Origin: Pseudoflavonifractor sp. 524-17
Lineage (GTDB): Bacteria > Bacillota > Clostridia > Oscillospirales > Oscillospiraceae
Direction of reading: 5' to 3'
Assembly: GCF_009935845.1 (NCBI RefSeq)
Contig: NZ_QWEK01000012.1
Location: forward strand, 62,001-126,000
Length of the DNA stretch: 64,000 nt
Part shown: piece by piece, positions 18,840 to 27,120 of the stretch
Numbering within the stretch: the first letter of the stretch is position 1
Layout: each line of letters opens with the position of its first letter
Translations under genes and position numbers: made by a program
The notes under the pieces: model-generated
The model's input: the letters and a program-made list of their open reading frames with translations, nothing else
Told to the model about the DNA's origin: nothing
The model's database searches: none

Positions 18840-19580
18840 TCAGCGCAGGTACATCAGAGGGACGCGCTCCCCTGTGAGCCGGCGGGCGATGTTCAGATAG
18901 GCCCGTGCGGCGCCCCACCGGGCCGTCAGAATCAGGGGCTTTCCCCGGTTGGCGGCCAGCATGACCTGGGGATCCTCAGGGACCACGCCCAGCAGGGGCA
19001 GGCCGGCGGTGTCCATGGCGTCGTCGATGGTGGTGTGGAGCTGGCGCATGAGCTTAGGCTGAAGGCGGTTGATTACCAGATGGATGTTGGACACACAGCG
19101 GGACAGCTCTCCCACGGTGCGCTGGGCGTCCCGCAGGGCGGAGGCGTCGGTGGTGGAGATCACCAGGGCCCGATCCGCGCCGCACACGGACATGCGGAAG
19201 CCGCCCCCCAGTCCGGCGGGGGCATCCAGCAGAATGTACGCGAAGGATTCCCTAGCCTGGCGGAGGAGTTGCTTGAGCGACTCCTCTGTAATCAGATCCC
19301 GGGGGGCGGTGAGGGGCGCGGTGAGCAGAAACAGGCCCTGAATCACCGGGTGGGGCACCGCCGCCTTTTCCAGTGTGGTGCGTCCGGAGAGCACGTCGGT
19401 AAAGTCCATCAGGGTACGGTCGCTCATGCCCAGAGTGAGATCCAGGTTACGCAGTCCCACATCCATGTCGATGCACAGGACACGGTGGCCCAGGGCGGCC
19501 AGGCAGGAGGCGATCCCCCCTGCCAGGGAGGTCTTTCCCGTCCCGCCTTTTCCGGAAGTAATTGAGATGACAGCGGACAT
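18840..19580 (-). CDS. minD: Septum site-determining ATPase MinD
   Basis: A 246-residue ParA/MinD-type ATPase that helps place the division septum through MinC. Deviant Walker A SGKGGTGKTSL, switch I with IDMDVGLRNLDLTLG (typical of MinD rather than ParA), Walker B YILLDAPAGLGGG and a C-terminal amphipathic-looking end (AYLNIARRLTGE) for membrane binding. The start is ATG 19580 after AGAGGATG. No minC or minE is seen beside it in this window. The mgsA-like gene follows. Confidence 0.85.
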   Translation of the reverse strand: MSAVISITSGKGGTGKTSLAGGIASCLAALGHRVLCIDMDVGLRNLDLTLGMSDRTLMDFTDVLSGRTTLEKAAVPHPVIQGLFLLTAPLTAPRDLITEESLKQLLRQARESFAYILLDAPAGLGGGFRMSVCGADRALVISTTDASALRDAQRTVGELSRCVSNIHLVINRLQPKLMRQLHTTIDDAMDTAGLPLLGVVPEDPQVMLAANRGKPLILTARWGAARAYLNIARRLTGERVPLMYLR

Positions 19581-19638
19581 AACATCCTCTTCCTCTTGAC
19601 ACCGGGTCTGCTGCCTTGTTTGGAACAAACCCTAGTCT

Positions 19639-19667
19639 ACTTTATCATGGAATTGAAAGAAATTCAA
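19639..19667 (-). promoter_or_regulatory. Possible promoter of minD-mgsA
   Basis: In the AT-rich gap between rsmG and minD the minus strand has TTGAAT (19667-19662), a 17-base spacer and TAAAGT (19644-19639). The match to consensus is moderate (4/6 each). Confidence 0.35.
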
Positions 19668-19741
19668 TGGTTAGCAGGGGAATAATTTGTGCAGAATAGT
19701 TAATATTTTGTGAACAAATAGTTTTTGTACGTAAAATTGGC

Positions 19742-20464
19742 TCAGCGGATGGGCTGCTTTTGTATTTTCGCCCATTTTCTAGGGTATCCCTTGGGGGTGG
19801 GGGCGGTTTTCTCCACCTGGATCAGCCGGTGGGTGACGTCGCTGCCGGGGATGGTATAGTCCGCCGGAGGGAGGAGCCTTCCGCCCAGCCTGGCGATGGC
19901 GGGGCGGGCCTGTTCTGTCTCCGCCTGGGTGTCCACCGACTTCATGGCCCAGAAGAAGCCCCCGGGCCTGACGTAGGGGAGGCAGAGCTCGCTCAGGCAG
20001 TCCAGGGCGGCCACCGCCCGGGAGGTGACAATATGAAAGCTGTCCCGCCAGCCGGGGCGGTGGGACTGCTCCTCCGCCCGGGCGTGGACGGTGCTCACAT
20101 GGGGGAGGGCCAGCACTTGGATCATCTCGTTGAGCCAGTCCAGCCGCTTGTTCAGGCTGTCCAGCAGCGTGACCTCCAGATCGGGGACCAGGATGGCCAG
20201 CACCAGACCGGGAAAGCCCGCCCCGGTGCCCACGTCCAGCAGCCGCCCAGCGGGGAAGGGGGCACAGCGGAGCAGGGCGGCGCAGTCCAGCATGTGCAGC
20301 CGGGCCACCTGCTCCGGCTGGGTGATGGCGGTGAGGTTCATCACCTGGTTTTTCTCCAGCAGCCGGCGGCCGTACAGCTCCAGCTGTTCCGGGGCGCCGG
20401 TGGGAACCTTGCCCTCCAGGCCCAGCTCCGCCAGCCCCTCTTTTAGAATGGCTTGAATTGACAT
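19742..20464 (-). CDS. rsmG: 16S rRNA (guanine-N7) methyltransferase
   Basis: Methylates G527 of 16S rRNA in the 530 loop. The 240-residue protein has the RsmG start (LYGRRLLEKNQVMNLTAITQPEQVARLHMLDC), the SAM-binding loop LLDVGTGAGFPGLVLAI and the conserved SRAVAALDCLSELCLPYVRPGG. It lies at the end of the parA-to-rsmG unit, 4 bases after the small membrane protein gene; rsmG next to noc/par genes is typical of Firmicutes, although here serS and others lie between. Confidence 0.95.
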   Translation of the reverse strand: MSIQAILKEGLAELGLEGKVPTGAPEQLELYGRRLLEKNQVMNLTAITQPEQVARLHMLDCAALLRCAPFPAGRLLDVGTGAGFPGLVLAILVPDLEVTLLDSLNKRLDWLNEMIQVLALPHVSTVHARAEEQSHRPGWRDSFHIVTSRAVAALDCLSELCLPYVRPGGFFWAMKSVDTQAETEQARPAIARLGGRLLPPADYTIPGSDVTHRLIQVEKTAPTPKGYPRKWAKIQKQPIR

Positions 20465-20468
20465 GGCC

Positions 20469-20819
20469 TTACCCTCCCACCAGTGCGGCCCCCAGGGCGA
20501 TGGAGCCCAGGATCAGGGAGACGATGCAGGCCAGGGCGGAGGCGATGGCCAGCGGCAGGAAGGGGAGCTTGCCTGTGGTCCGGAAGCGGAACCAGCTCAC
20601 CGCGGCCAATCCTCCGCAGGCGGGGAAGAAGAGGATGCCGGGGATATTGTTCAGGGCGTGTCCCGTGGCCAGATAGTAGGTGGACAGCAGGACCAGGATG
20701 ATCATGTACACCACGCCCATCCAGGCCAGCGCCCGCTTCTCCGGAGAGGCGGGGCGGTAGGGGGTGATGGTGACTTCCTCTTCCTGGGGGACGTTGGCGG
20801 TCTTTTTTGAGTCGGACAT
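20469..20819 (-). CDS. Small membrane protein, three predicted TM helices
   Basis: A 116-residue protein with a polar N-terminal 30 residues, then hydrophobic segments (MGVVYMIILVLLSTYYLA, NIPGILFFPACGGLAAVSWF, LAIASALACIVSLILGSIALGAALV). I do not recognise the family. Its ATG overlaps the mscL stop by one base (TAATG), so it is translationally coupled to mscL; rsmG follows after 4 bases. Confidence 0.7.
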   Translation of the reverse strand: MSDSKKTANVPQEEEVTITPYRPASPEKRALAWMGVVYMIILVLLSTYYLATGHALNNIPGILFFPACGGLAAVSWFRFRTTGKLPFLPLAIASALACIVSLILGSIALGAALVGG

Positions 20820-21217
20820 TAAGAGCGCTCCTTTAGCAGATCCCGGATTTCCGTCAGCAGTATCTCTTCCTGAGAGGGGGCGGGCGGCGGCGCCTCCTCC
20901 TTCTTCCGGTAAAAGCGGTTGATGGCCTTGACCATACAGAAGATGACAAAGGCCATGATGAGAAAGTTGATCACCGCCTGTATGAAGTTGCCTGCCAGAA
21001 TATTGGCGCTGCCCACAGAGAAGCACAGGGCGGCGAAGGTGTTTTCCCCCACAAAGATGCCCACCAGGGGCATGAGGATGTCGTTGACCAAAGAGTCCAC
21101 AATGGTCTTGAAGGCGCCGCCGATGATGACGCCCACCGCCATATCAATGACGCTGCCCCGGGCGATAAACTGCCGGAACTCGGCAATAAAGCCCTTTCCT
21201 TTTTCTTTCGCGGTCAT
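20819..21217 (-). CDS. mscL: Large-conductance mechanosensitive channel
   Basis: Opens under membrane tension to release solutes in osmotic downshock. The 132-residue length is typical. The N-terminal amphipathic helix (FIAEFRQFIARGSVIDMAVG), TM1 (VGVIIGGAFKTIVDSLVNDI), TM2 (IQAVINFLIMAFVIFCMVKAINRFYRK) and the acidic C-terminal helix (SQEEILLTEIRDLL) are in order. It lies between the SLH gene (15 bases upstream) and the small membrane protein gene. Confidence 0.93.
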   Translation of the reverse strand: MTAKEKGKGFIAEFRQFIARGSVIDMAVGVIIGGAFKTIVDSLVNDILMPLVGIFVGENTFAALCFSVGSANILAGNFIQAVINFLIMAFVIFCMVKAINRFYRKKEEAPPPAPSQEEILLTEIRDLLKERS

Positions 21218-21232
21218 GGGGAGGCGGCCTCC

Positions 21233-22195
21233 TTACATCAGTGATTGCCCGGCGTCAGGGAGGTATTTGAGCGCCTGGGCCAGCATGGCGGCGGCGTCCG
21301 CCCGGGTGAGGGTCTGCTCTGGGGCAAAGGCCCCGGTCTCGTCCACCCCGCTGACAATGCCGGCGTTGTACAGGGCGAGGACAGCGGGGTCGTCAGTGTC
21401 CGGCAGGGCGTCCGCGTGGCGCACCGGCTCCAGGGCGGATGGATCCAGCACCGCCGCCAGCGCCTGGGCGAAGCCCAGCCGGGTGATGGGGAAGGGGGCG
21501 CGGCTGGGGGCGGCCAGAGGCTCCAGCGCGGTCCGCAGGGACTCAGGCAGGGCGCAGTAGGTGTACATAGTGTTCCGGTACCAGCAGTCCGGCCCTGTGC
21601 CGCAGTAGATCATCTGCCGGATCAGGGGGCTGGCCTCCGCCTGCACAGATTCGTCTGGGGTGAAGTCAAACTCCCAGGCCCCCAGGGGGATGGAGAAGGA
21701 GGAGCGGCCGGGATAGGAAATCCCATTGACCGTCAGGGTGGAGGGGCCCGCCGCGGCGCGCCCCCAGTCGATGAGCGCCTGATCGGCCTGCTCCTTCCAC
21801 GCCACCCGGTGGAAGAGGCGGGAGCCGTCGTAGTGGTTCAGACTGCCCCACCGCCAATCATCCCAGTTCCCGCCCCAGCCGGAGCGCTGCGTGCCGTCAG
21901 CCAGGGTGAGGGTAAAGCTGCCCCAGCTGTCCGGGGCGGCGGACAGCGCGCCGGAACCCTCCTGCTGGAGATCGTGGAAGCGCAGCAGCACCGTGAGGCA
22001 CTCCAGCTCGGTAAAGATGCCCTCCGGGGTGAACGTCCCGCCGCCGGTGCCGGACATGAGTCCGGCCTCACAGCAGGCGGCGACGTGGGGGGCAAACCAG
22101 TCGCCGGGCTGGACATCGGAAAACCCTTCCTCCGCCGCCAGGGCGGGGGTGAGGAAGAGGGCGGCGGACAGCAGACAAGCGCACAGACGTCTCAT
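21233..22195 (-). CDS. Secreted SLH-domain protein
   Basis: A 320-residue protein with a signal peptide (MRRLCACLLSAALFLTPALA), one SLH repeat at the N-terminus (FSDVQPGDWFAPHVAACCEAGLMSG) and another at the C-terminus (AVLALYNAGIVSGVDETGAF then LTRADAAAMLAQAL), with a Trp-rich unknown middle domain. The end repeats are similar to those of the protein at 16032-16676. It is 13 bases downstream of serS in the same operon. Role at the cell surface inferred. Confidence 0.8.
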   Translation of the reverse strand: MRRLCACLLSAALFLTPALAAEEGFSDVQPGDWFAPHVAACCEAGLMSGTGGGTFTPEGIFTELECLTVLLRFHDLQQEGSGALSAAPDSWGSFTLTLADGTQRSGWGGNWDDWRWGSLNHYDGSRLFHRVAWKEQADQALIDWGRAAAGPSTLTVNGISYPGRSSFSIPLGAWEFDFTPDESVQAEASPLIRQMIYCGTGPDCWYRNTMYTYCALPESLRTALEPLAAPSRAPFPITRLGFAQALAAVLDPSALEPVRHADALPDTDDPAVLALYNAGIVSGVDETGAFAPEQTLTRADAAAMLAQALKYLPDAGQSLM

Positions 22196-22208
22196 AATAA
22201 AAATCTCC

Positions 22209-23513
22209 TTACGCCTTTGGGATGAGCCGCTCCTTGCCCCCCATATAGGGCCGGAGCACTTCGGGGACGAGGACGGAGCCGTCCGCCTGGAGGTTGTTCT
22301 CCAGCAGGGCGATGAGCATCCGGGGCGGGGCGACGCAGGTGTTGTTCAGGGTGTGGGCCAGGCAGGCCTCCCCGTTTTCGTCCCGGTAGCGGATTTTCAG
22401 CCGTCTGGCCTGGGCGTCCCCCAGGTTGGAGCAGGAGCACACCTCAAAGTATTTCTGCTGCCGGGGGGACCAGGCCTCAATGTCGCAGGACTTTACCTTC
22501 AGGTCCGCCAGATCGCCGGAGCAGCACTCCAGCTGGCGGACGGGAATGTTGAAATTGCGGAAGAGCTCCACCGAGTAGCGCCACATCTTGTCGTACCATT
22601 CCATGGACTCCTCCGGCTTGCAGACCACGATCATCTCCTGCTTTTCAAACTGGTGGATACGGTAGACCCCCCGCTCCTCGATGCCATGGGAGCCCTTCTC
22701 CTTGCGGAAGCAGGGGGAGTAGGAGGTGAGGGTCTGGGGCATTTTCTCCCCGGGGATGATCTGGTCGATGAACCGGCCGATCATGGAGTGCTCGCTGGTG
22801 CCGATGAGGTAGAGGTCCTCCCCCTCGATCTTGTACATCATGGACTCCATGTCGGCAAAGGACATAACGCCCTCCACCACGTTGCCGTGGATCATAAAGG
22901 GGGGGATGCAGTAGGTGAAGCCCTTGCCGATCATAAAGTCCCGGCCGTAGGCCAGCACCGCCTCGTGCAGGCGGGCGATGTCCCCCAGGAGGTAGTAGAA
23001 GCCGGAGCCGGACACCCGGCCGGCGGCGTCCATGTCGATGCCGTCAAAGGACTCCATGATCTCGGTGTGGTAGGGGATGGGGTAGTCAGGCACCGCCGCC
23101 TCCCCGAAGCGCTCCACCTCCACATTGGCGGAGTCGTCCGGCCCGATAGGGACGGAGGGGTCGATGATCTGGGGAATGACCAGCAGGATTTTGCGGATGG
23201 CCTCCGCCAGCTCCCCCTCCCGCTGCTCCAGGGCGGCCAGGCGGTCGGCGTCGGCCTTGACCTCAGCCTTGAGGGCCTCGGCCTGCTCCAGCTTGGAGGG
23301 GTCCTTTTTGGACTGCCCCATGAGCACCCCCACCTGCTTGGACTTGGCGTTGCGGGCGGTGCGCAGGTCCTGGGCCTGCTGGATGGTGTCCCGGTTCTCC
23401 TGATCCAGCTCCAGCAGCTGGTCCACCAGGGGGAGCTTGTCCTCCTGGAACTTCTTTTTGATGTTCTCCCTGACCAGGCCGGGGTTTTTGCGGATAAAAC
23501 GGATATCTAACAT
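22209..23513 (-). CDS. serS: Seryl-tRNA synthetase
   Basis: Charges tRNA-Ser and tRNA-Sec; 434 residues. An N-terminal antiparallel coiled-coil tRNA-binding arm (about residues 30-110), class II motif 2 (YSPCFRKEKGSHGIEERGVYRIHQF) and motif 3 (HTLNNTCVAPPRMLIALLENN) are intact. No T-box is visible because the gene lies in the parA transcription unit, 45 bases after the coiled-coil protein gene. The SLH gene follows. Confidence 0.95.
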   Translation of the reverse strand: MLDIRFIRKNPGLVRENIKKKFQEDKLPLVDQLLELDQENRDTIQQAQDLRTARNAKSKQVGVLMGQSKKDPSKLEQAEALKAEVKADADRLAALEQREGELAEAIRKILLVIPQIIDPSVPIGPDDSANVEVERFGEAAVPDYPIPYHTEIMESFDGIDMDAAGRVSGSGFYYLLGDIARLHEAVLAYGRDFMIGKGFTYCIPPFMIHGNVVEGVMSFADMESMMYKIEGEDLYLIGTSEHSMIGRFIDQIIPGEKMPQTLTSYSPCFRKEKGSHGIEERGVYRIHQFEKQEMIVVCKPEESMEWYDKMWRYSVELFRNFNIPVRQLECCSGDLADLKVKSCDIEAWSPRQQKYFEVCSCSNLGDAQARRLKIRYRDENGEACLAHTLNNTCVAPPRMLIALLENNLQADGSVLVPEVLRPYMGGKERLIPKA

Positions 23514-23558
23514 GGCGGATTCACCTCATTGATTGATTTGGGATCGCGTTGCCCCTGT

Positions 23559-24182
23559 TCAAGGGGCGGGGGAGGGTTCCGGAGTGGGCTCCGGCAGGCC
23601 GTCGGGGTAGAGCGCGGCGACAATGGCCTGATAGGACTCCTCCGGGGAGAGAATGTCCGACCCGTCGTAGGTGTGCAGGGAGGTGCCAGGCAGGGCCTCG
23701 GGGAGGCCGGTGGCCTCAAACTCCAGGATCATGGCCCGGGCGGCCTTGTAGTACTGCTTTTCGTACAGGCCCTGGATCTCCCGCAGCCAGTCCATGGCGT
23801 ACAGTGCCAGGTATAGTTCCTCCTCTTTGTCGCGGCTGGCCTGGAGGTCGTTTCGCTCCGCCGCCAGCTGGCCCCGGACAATGGACAGGTCGTCCTCCAG
23901 CTGGTCCACCTGCTCTTCCAGGTGCTGGTTTTCCTCCACTAAGCGCTGGTTTTCCGCCATAATGTTGTCCAGGGTCTGGACGGCGGACACCGATTGGCTC
24001 TCCAGCGTGCCGATGGTCTCCCGGTTGACCCGCTCCTGCATGAAGTAGGACAGCAGGAGAAGGAGGAAGGCGGCGGCGAAGAGGATCACCAGATAGGTCA
24101 TCACGGCGCTGCGGTTTCTCGGCCTGGCGTGCTCCGCCTCGTGCTGGAGCTCCCCGGAGTGGGGCTGTTGGGATGAATTCAC
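23559..24182 (-). CDS. Single-pass membrane protein with a coiled coil
   Basis: A 207-residue protein: a polar N-terminus of about 27 residues, one TM helix (VMTYLVILFAAAFLLLLLSYFM), a long coiled coil (about residues 55-120, ENQRLVEENQHLEEQVDQLE), a globular part and a Pro-rich tail. The family is not recognised. GTG start 24182 overlaps the parB stop (GTGA) and has AAAGGAG upstream, so it is coupled to parB. A link to chromosome anchoring is only suggested by position. Confidence 0.75.
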   Translation of the reverse strand: MNSSQQPHSGELQHEAEHARPRNRSAVMTYLVILFAAAFLLLLLSYFMQERVNRETIGTLESQSVSAVQTLDNIMAENQRLVEENQHLEEQVDQLEDDLSIVRGQLAAERNDLQASRDKEEELYLALYAMDWLREIQGLYEKQYYKAARAMILEFEATGLPEALPGTSLHTYDGSDILSPEESYQAIVAALYPDGLPEPTPEPSPAP

Positions 24183-25078
24183 GGCTGGGCTCCTTTCTCC
24201 TGGGGGCTGACCCGCTCCAGGACCTCCAGCAGCAGATTCAGATCGTCGGTGTTGTAGTATTCCAATTCAATTTTACCCTTCTTTTTTCCGTTGATAATGT
24301 GGACCTTCCGGCCGAATCGCTCTGACAGGTCCTTTTCCGCGGAGCGCAGGTAGATGGAGAAGTCGGGTGCGGCGGGGGGGACGGCCTCCTCCAAGGCCTC
24401 CTGGCTTTGGGCCAGGCGCTTGGCCAGGGTCTCGGTCTGGCGGACGGACAGGCCGTCGGCCACCACCCGCTGGGCCAGCTTCTTTTGTAGCTCCTTGGAG
24501 GGCACGGCGAGAATGGCCCGGGCGTGCCCGGAGGAGAGCTTGCCCTCCTCCAGCAGCAGGTGGACCGCGTCCGGCAGGGAGAGCAGCCGCAGGGCGTTGG
24601 CCACGGCGGAGCGGGACTTGCCCACCCGCTGGGAGACCTCCTCCTGGGTGAGGCTGTACTCGTCTATCAGGGTCTGGTAGCCGGTGGCCTCTTCAATGGG
24701 GTTCAAATCCTCCCGCTGGAGGTTTTCGATGAGCCCCAGCTCCATGACGGTGCGGTCGTCCGCCTCAATGATGATGGCGGGGACCTCCTTCAGACCAGCC
24801 AGCTTGGCCGCCCGCCACCGCCGCTCCCCGGCGATGATCTGATAGTAGCCGGAGGACAGCCGCCGGACGGTAAGGGGCTGGATGATGCCGTGGGTGCGGA
24901 TGGAATCGGCCAGATCCGCCAGAGGTTCGTCGTCAAAGCGCCGGCGGGGCTGTTTCAGCCCGGGCTGGACCTCCGCAATCGGGAGGGAGAGGGAACCGCT
25001 CTCCTGGGACTGGAGGGCGTCGTCTCCCAGCAGCGCCCCCAGGCCCTTGCCCAGGCCGCGGTCCTTTGATACTGCCAT
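24179..25078 (-). CDS. parB: Chromosome partitioning protein ParB (Spo0J)
   Basis: Binds parS, loads as a CTP-dependent clamp and recruits ParA and SMC. The 299-residue product has the N-terminal ParA-stimulating start (GLGKGLGALLGDD), the CTP-binding ParB/Srx core with GERRWRAAKLAG and ENLQREDLNPIEEA, the helix-turn-helix (TQEEVSQRVGKSRSAVANALRLL) and a C-terminal dimer domain. ATG 25078 follows AAAGGACGG. It lies 53 bases after parA. Two perfect parS sites lie about 1 kb upstream. Confidence 0.95.
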   Translation of the reverse strand: MAVSKDRGLGKGLGALLGDDALQSQESGSLSLPIAEVQPGLKQPRRRFDDEPLADLADSIRTHGIIQPLTVRRLSSGYYQIIAGERRWRAAKLAGLKEVPAIIIEADDRTVMELGLIENLQREDLNPIEEATGYQTLIDEYSLTQEEVSQRVGKSRSAVANALRLLSLPDAVHLLLEEGKLSSGHARAILAVPSKELQKKLAQRVVADGLSVRQTETLAKRLAQSQEALEEAVPPAAPDFSIYLRSAEKDLSERFGRKVHIINGKKKGKIELEYYNTDDLNLLLEVLERVSPQEKGAQP

Positions 25079-25131
25079 ATCTTCCGTCCTTTCTGATGTA
25101 ATGGGTGATAAGTAAAACGAGAGCGCAGGAG

Positions 25132-25896
25132 TCAGCGCTTTTGATTCTGGCCCATGACCTCCTGGGCCAGGGCGGTGTAGGCCTCCGCCCCCCGGGACAG
25201 GCTGTCGTAGGCGCAGATGGGTTTGCCGTGGCTGGGGGCCTCGGACAGCCGCACGTTTCGGGGGATGACGGTGGCGTAGACCTGACCGGGAAAGTGGCGC
25301 TTCACCTCTTCCGCCACCTGGAGGGAGAGGTTGGTGCGCCCGTCGTACATGGTGAGCAGCACCCCCTCCATGGACAGGCCGGGGTTGAGAGACCGCTTGA
25401 CAATGCGCACGGTGGAGATAAGGTCGGACAGGCCCTCCAGGGCGTAGTACTCGCACTGTACCGGCACCAGAATCGTGTCCGCGGCGCACAGGGCGTTCAG
25501 GGTGAGCAGCTCCAGGGAGGGGGGGCAGTCGATAAAGATGTAGTCGTACTGCTCTCCCACCTGCTCCAGGGCCTGCTTGAGAAGATACTCCCGCTTGTCA
25601 ATGGCGATCATCTCTACAATGGCGCCGGTGAGGGATTTGTTGGCCGGCAGCACATCGGCGTATTCGGTGGAGAGAATGGCTTTCTTGATGTCCGCGTGGT
25701 TGATGAGTACATCGTAAATGTTGGGGGAGGAGGTCACCTTGTCCACCCCGAAGCCGGAGGTTGTGTTGGCCTGGGGGTCGAAGTCACAGACCAGCACCCG
25801 GGCGCCCAGGGACTTCAGCGCGGAGGACAGGTTCACACAGGTGGTGGTCTTGCCCACGCCCCCCTTTTGGTTTACGATTGCGATGGTTTTTGCCAT
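25132..25896 (-). CDS. parA: Chromosome partitioning ATPase ParA (Soj)
   Basis: A 254-residue ATPase that moves ParB-parS complexes and regulates DnaA. Deviant Walker A QKGGVGKTTTCVNLS, the ParA-type CDFDPQANTTSGFG, Walker B DYIFIDCPPSLELLTLNAL and the DNA-binding C-terminal region (VIPRNVRLSEAPSHGKPI) are all present. First gene of the eight-gene unit ending with rsmG. A strong promoter lies 70 to 100 bases upstream. Confidence 0.95.
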   Translation of the reverse strand: MAKTIAIVNQKGGVGKTTTCVNLSSALKSLGARVLVCDFDPQANTTSGFGVDKVTSSPNIYDVLINHADIKKAILSTEYADVLPANKSLTGAIVEMIAIDKREYLLKQALEQVGEQYDYIFIDCPPSLELLTLNALCAADTILVPVQCEYYALEGLSDLISTVRIVKRSLNPGLSMEGVLLTMYDGRTNLSLQVAEEVKRHFPGQVYATVIPRNVRLSEAPSHGKPICAYDSLSRGAEAYTALAQEVMGQNQKR

Positions 25897-25964
25897 AGCA
25901 CACCTGCCTTTTTCGATGTCCCAGTGTCTTTATATGGAGCACAGATAAATCTGGGATGCACTCT

Positions 25965-25993
25965 ATTATAATGCGGCAGGGGGCGCAATTCAA
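25965..25993 (-). promoter_or_regulatory. Sigma-A promoter of the parA operon
   Basis: The minus strand reads TTGAAT (25993-25988), a 17-base spacer and a perfect TATAAT (25970-25965). It serves parA and probably the seven genes behind it. parS site 1 begins 33 bases upstream of the -35 box, so ParB loading could affect it. Confidence 0.75.
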
Positions 25994-26025
25994 CTAAATT
26001 TTCAAAAATCAGGGTTTATAAAACA

Positions 26026-26057
26026 GTCCCGGATGTTTCACGTGAAACATCCGGGAC
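26026..26057. promoter_or_regulatory. parS site 1 inside a 32-bp perfect palindrome
   Basis: TGTTTCACGTGAAACA (26034-26049) equals the parS consensus exactly. Eight further bases on each side (GTCCCGGA / TCCGGGAC) extend the palindrome to 26026-26057. On the minus strand it is followed by TGTTTTAT, so it could also act as a terminator for noc. Confidence 0.95.
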
Positions 26058-26088
26058 GATTCTTCGGGTTGGGGACAGAGGGATAAAA

Positions 26089-26104
26089 TGTTTCACGTGA
26101 AACA
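26089..26104. promoter_or_regulatory. parS site 2
   Basis: A second exact copy of TGTTTCACGTGAAACA, 39 bases from site 1, between noc and parA. It is not part of a longer palindrome. Confidence 0.95.
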
Positions 26105-26169
26105 AAAGCAGACAAAAGACGGTCCGCGATTTTGCCCACGCCTGCGTATTACATGTGCCGGGCGCGCCC

Positions 26170-26982
26170 TTACCCCCGGACCTGCTTGGGGATCTTGATG
26201 GTGAGCAAAATAGAGTCCTCGGTGTCCTGGCGGTCGCAGTCAGCGTCCACGCCGGCGCTTTTCATCAGCACCAGCCCTTTGGTGACAGAGTTGAGGAAGA
26301 GGCGGACGTCCTTGAGGATAAAAACCGGCTTCTTCTTGGGTCCGGCGGGGGGCGGGTTGAGGAGCTGTTCAATGTACTGCTCGCTGCGGGCCACGGTGAG
26401 GGCGTGTTCCACGATGTACTGGGCGGCGGCGCGCTGGTCCTCGGGGCGCTCCAGCCGGAGGAGGGCCCGGGCATGGCGCTCGGTGTAGTGGCGCTCCCGC
26501 AGGAGGGCCAGCACGTCGGGGGGCAGGCGGAGCAGCCGCAGCTTGTTGGCCACCGCGGACTGGGACTTGCCGATCTTCTGGGCGGCCTCCTCCTGGGAGA
26601 GGTGGTAGGTACGGATGAGCTTGGCCAGGGCGGCGGCCTCCTCCACAAAGTCCAGATCCCGCCGCTGCAAATTTTCGATCAGGGCCAGGAGTGAGGAGGT
26701 CTCATCGTTTACATGGATCAGGATACAGGGCACCTCGTCCAGACCGGCCAGGGCGGCAGCCCGCAGGCGGCGCTCCCCGGAGACGAGCTCATAGCCGCCC
26801 TCTCCCTTGCGGACGGAGAGGGGCTGGAGCACGCCATAGAGCCGGATGCTGGCGGCCAGTTCCTCCAGGCCCTCCTGGGAGAAGGTTTTGCGGGGTTGGT
26901 TGGGATTGGACGCAATGCTGCCCAGGGGGAGAAAGAGCACCCGGGTGCTTTCAAAAAGCCCCTTTCTGCGGGACAATACCAT
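26170..26982 (-). CDS. noc: Nucleoid occlusion protein (Noc-like ParB paralogue)
   Basis: A 270-residue ParB-family protein. In Bacillus, Noc binds its own DNA sites and keeps the septum off the nucleoid. Seen here: the ParB core (NPNQPRKTFSQEGLEELAASI, GERRLRAAALAG, ENLQRRDLDFVEEAAALA), helix-turn-helix SQEEAAQKIGKSQSAVANKLRLLRLP and a shorter, basic C-terminus. The order noc-parA-parB matches Bacillus. An N-terminal amphipathic membrane helix (LSRRKGLFES) is possible. It could instead be a second Spo0J. Confidence 0.85.
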   Translation of the reverse strand: MVLSRRKGLFESTRVLFLPLGSIASNPNQPRKTFSQEGLEELAASIRLYGVLQPLSVRKGEGGYELVSGERRLRAAALAGLDEVPCILIHVNDETSSLLALIENLQRRDLDFVEEAAALAKLIRTYHLSQEEAAQKIGKSQSAVANKLRLLRLPPDVLALLRERHYTERHARALLRLERPEDQRAAAQYIVEHALTVARSEQYIEQLLNPPPAGPKKKPVFILKDVRLFLNSVTKGLVLMKSAGVDADCDRQDTEDSILLTIKIPKQVRG

Positions 26983-27071
26983 AGGGTTCCCTCCAATCTT
27001 TTGTTTTGATACCCATATTTTACCACAAAAGAATAAAAAAACAGGGGAACCCTGTCACGCGGGAAATATTT

Positions 27072-27101
27072 CAGCCTGCCGGAAAATTTTCCGACAGGCT
27101 G
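27072..27101. terminator. Terminator-like hairpin between the YitT gene and noc
   Basis: CAGCCTGCCGGAAAA (27072-27086) and TTTTCCGACAGGCTG (27087-27101) pair with one G-T mismatch. The AT-rich centre would form the loop, and AT-rich sequence follows on the minus strand. It would end the YitT transcript; the missing clean T-run lowers confidence. Confidence 0.45.
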
Positions 27102-27120
27102 AGGCGTTGAGAGGGGCTGG

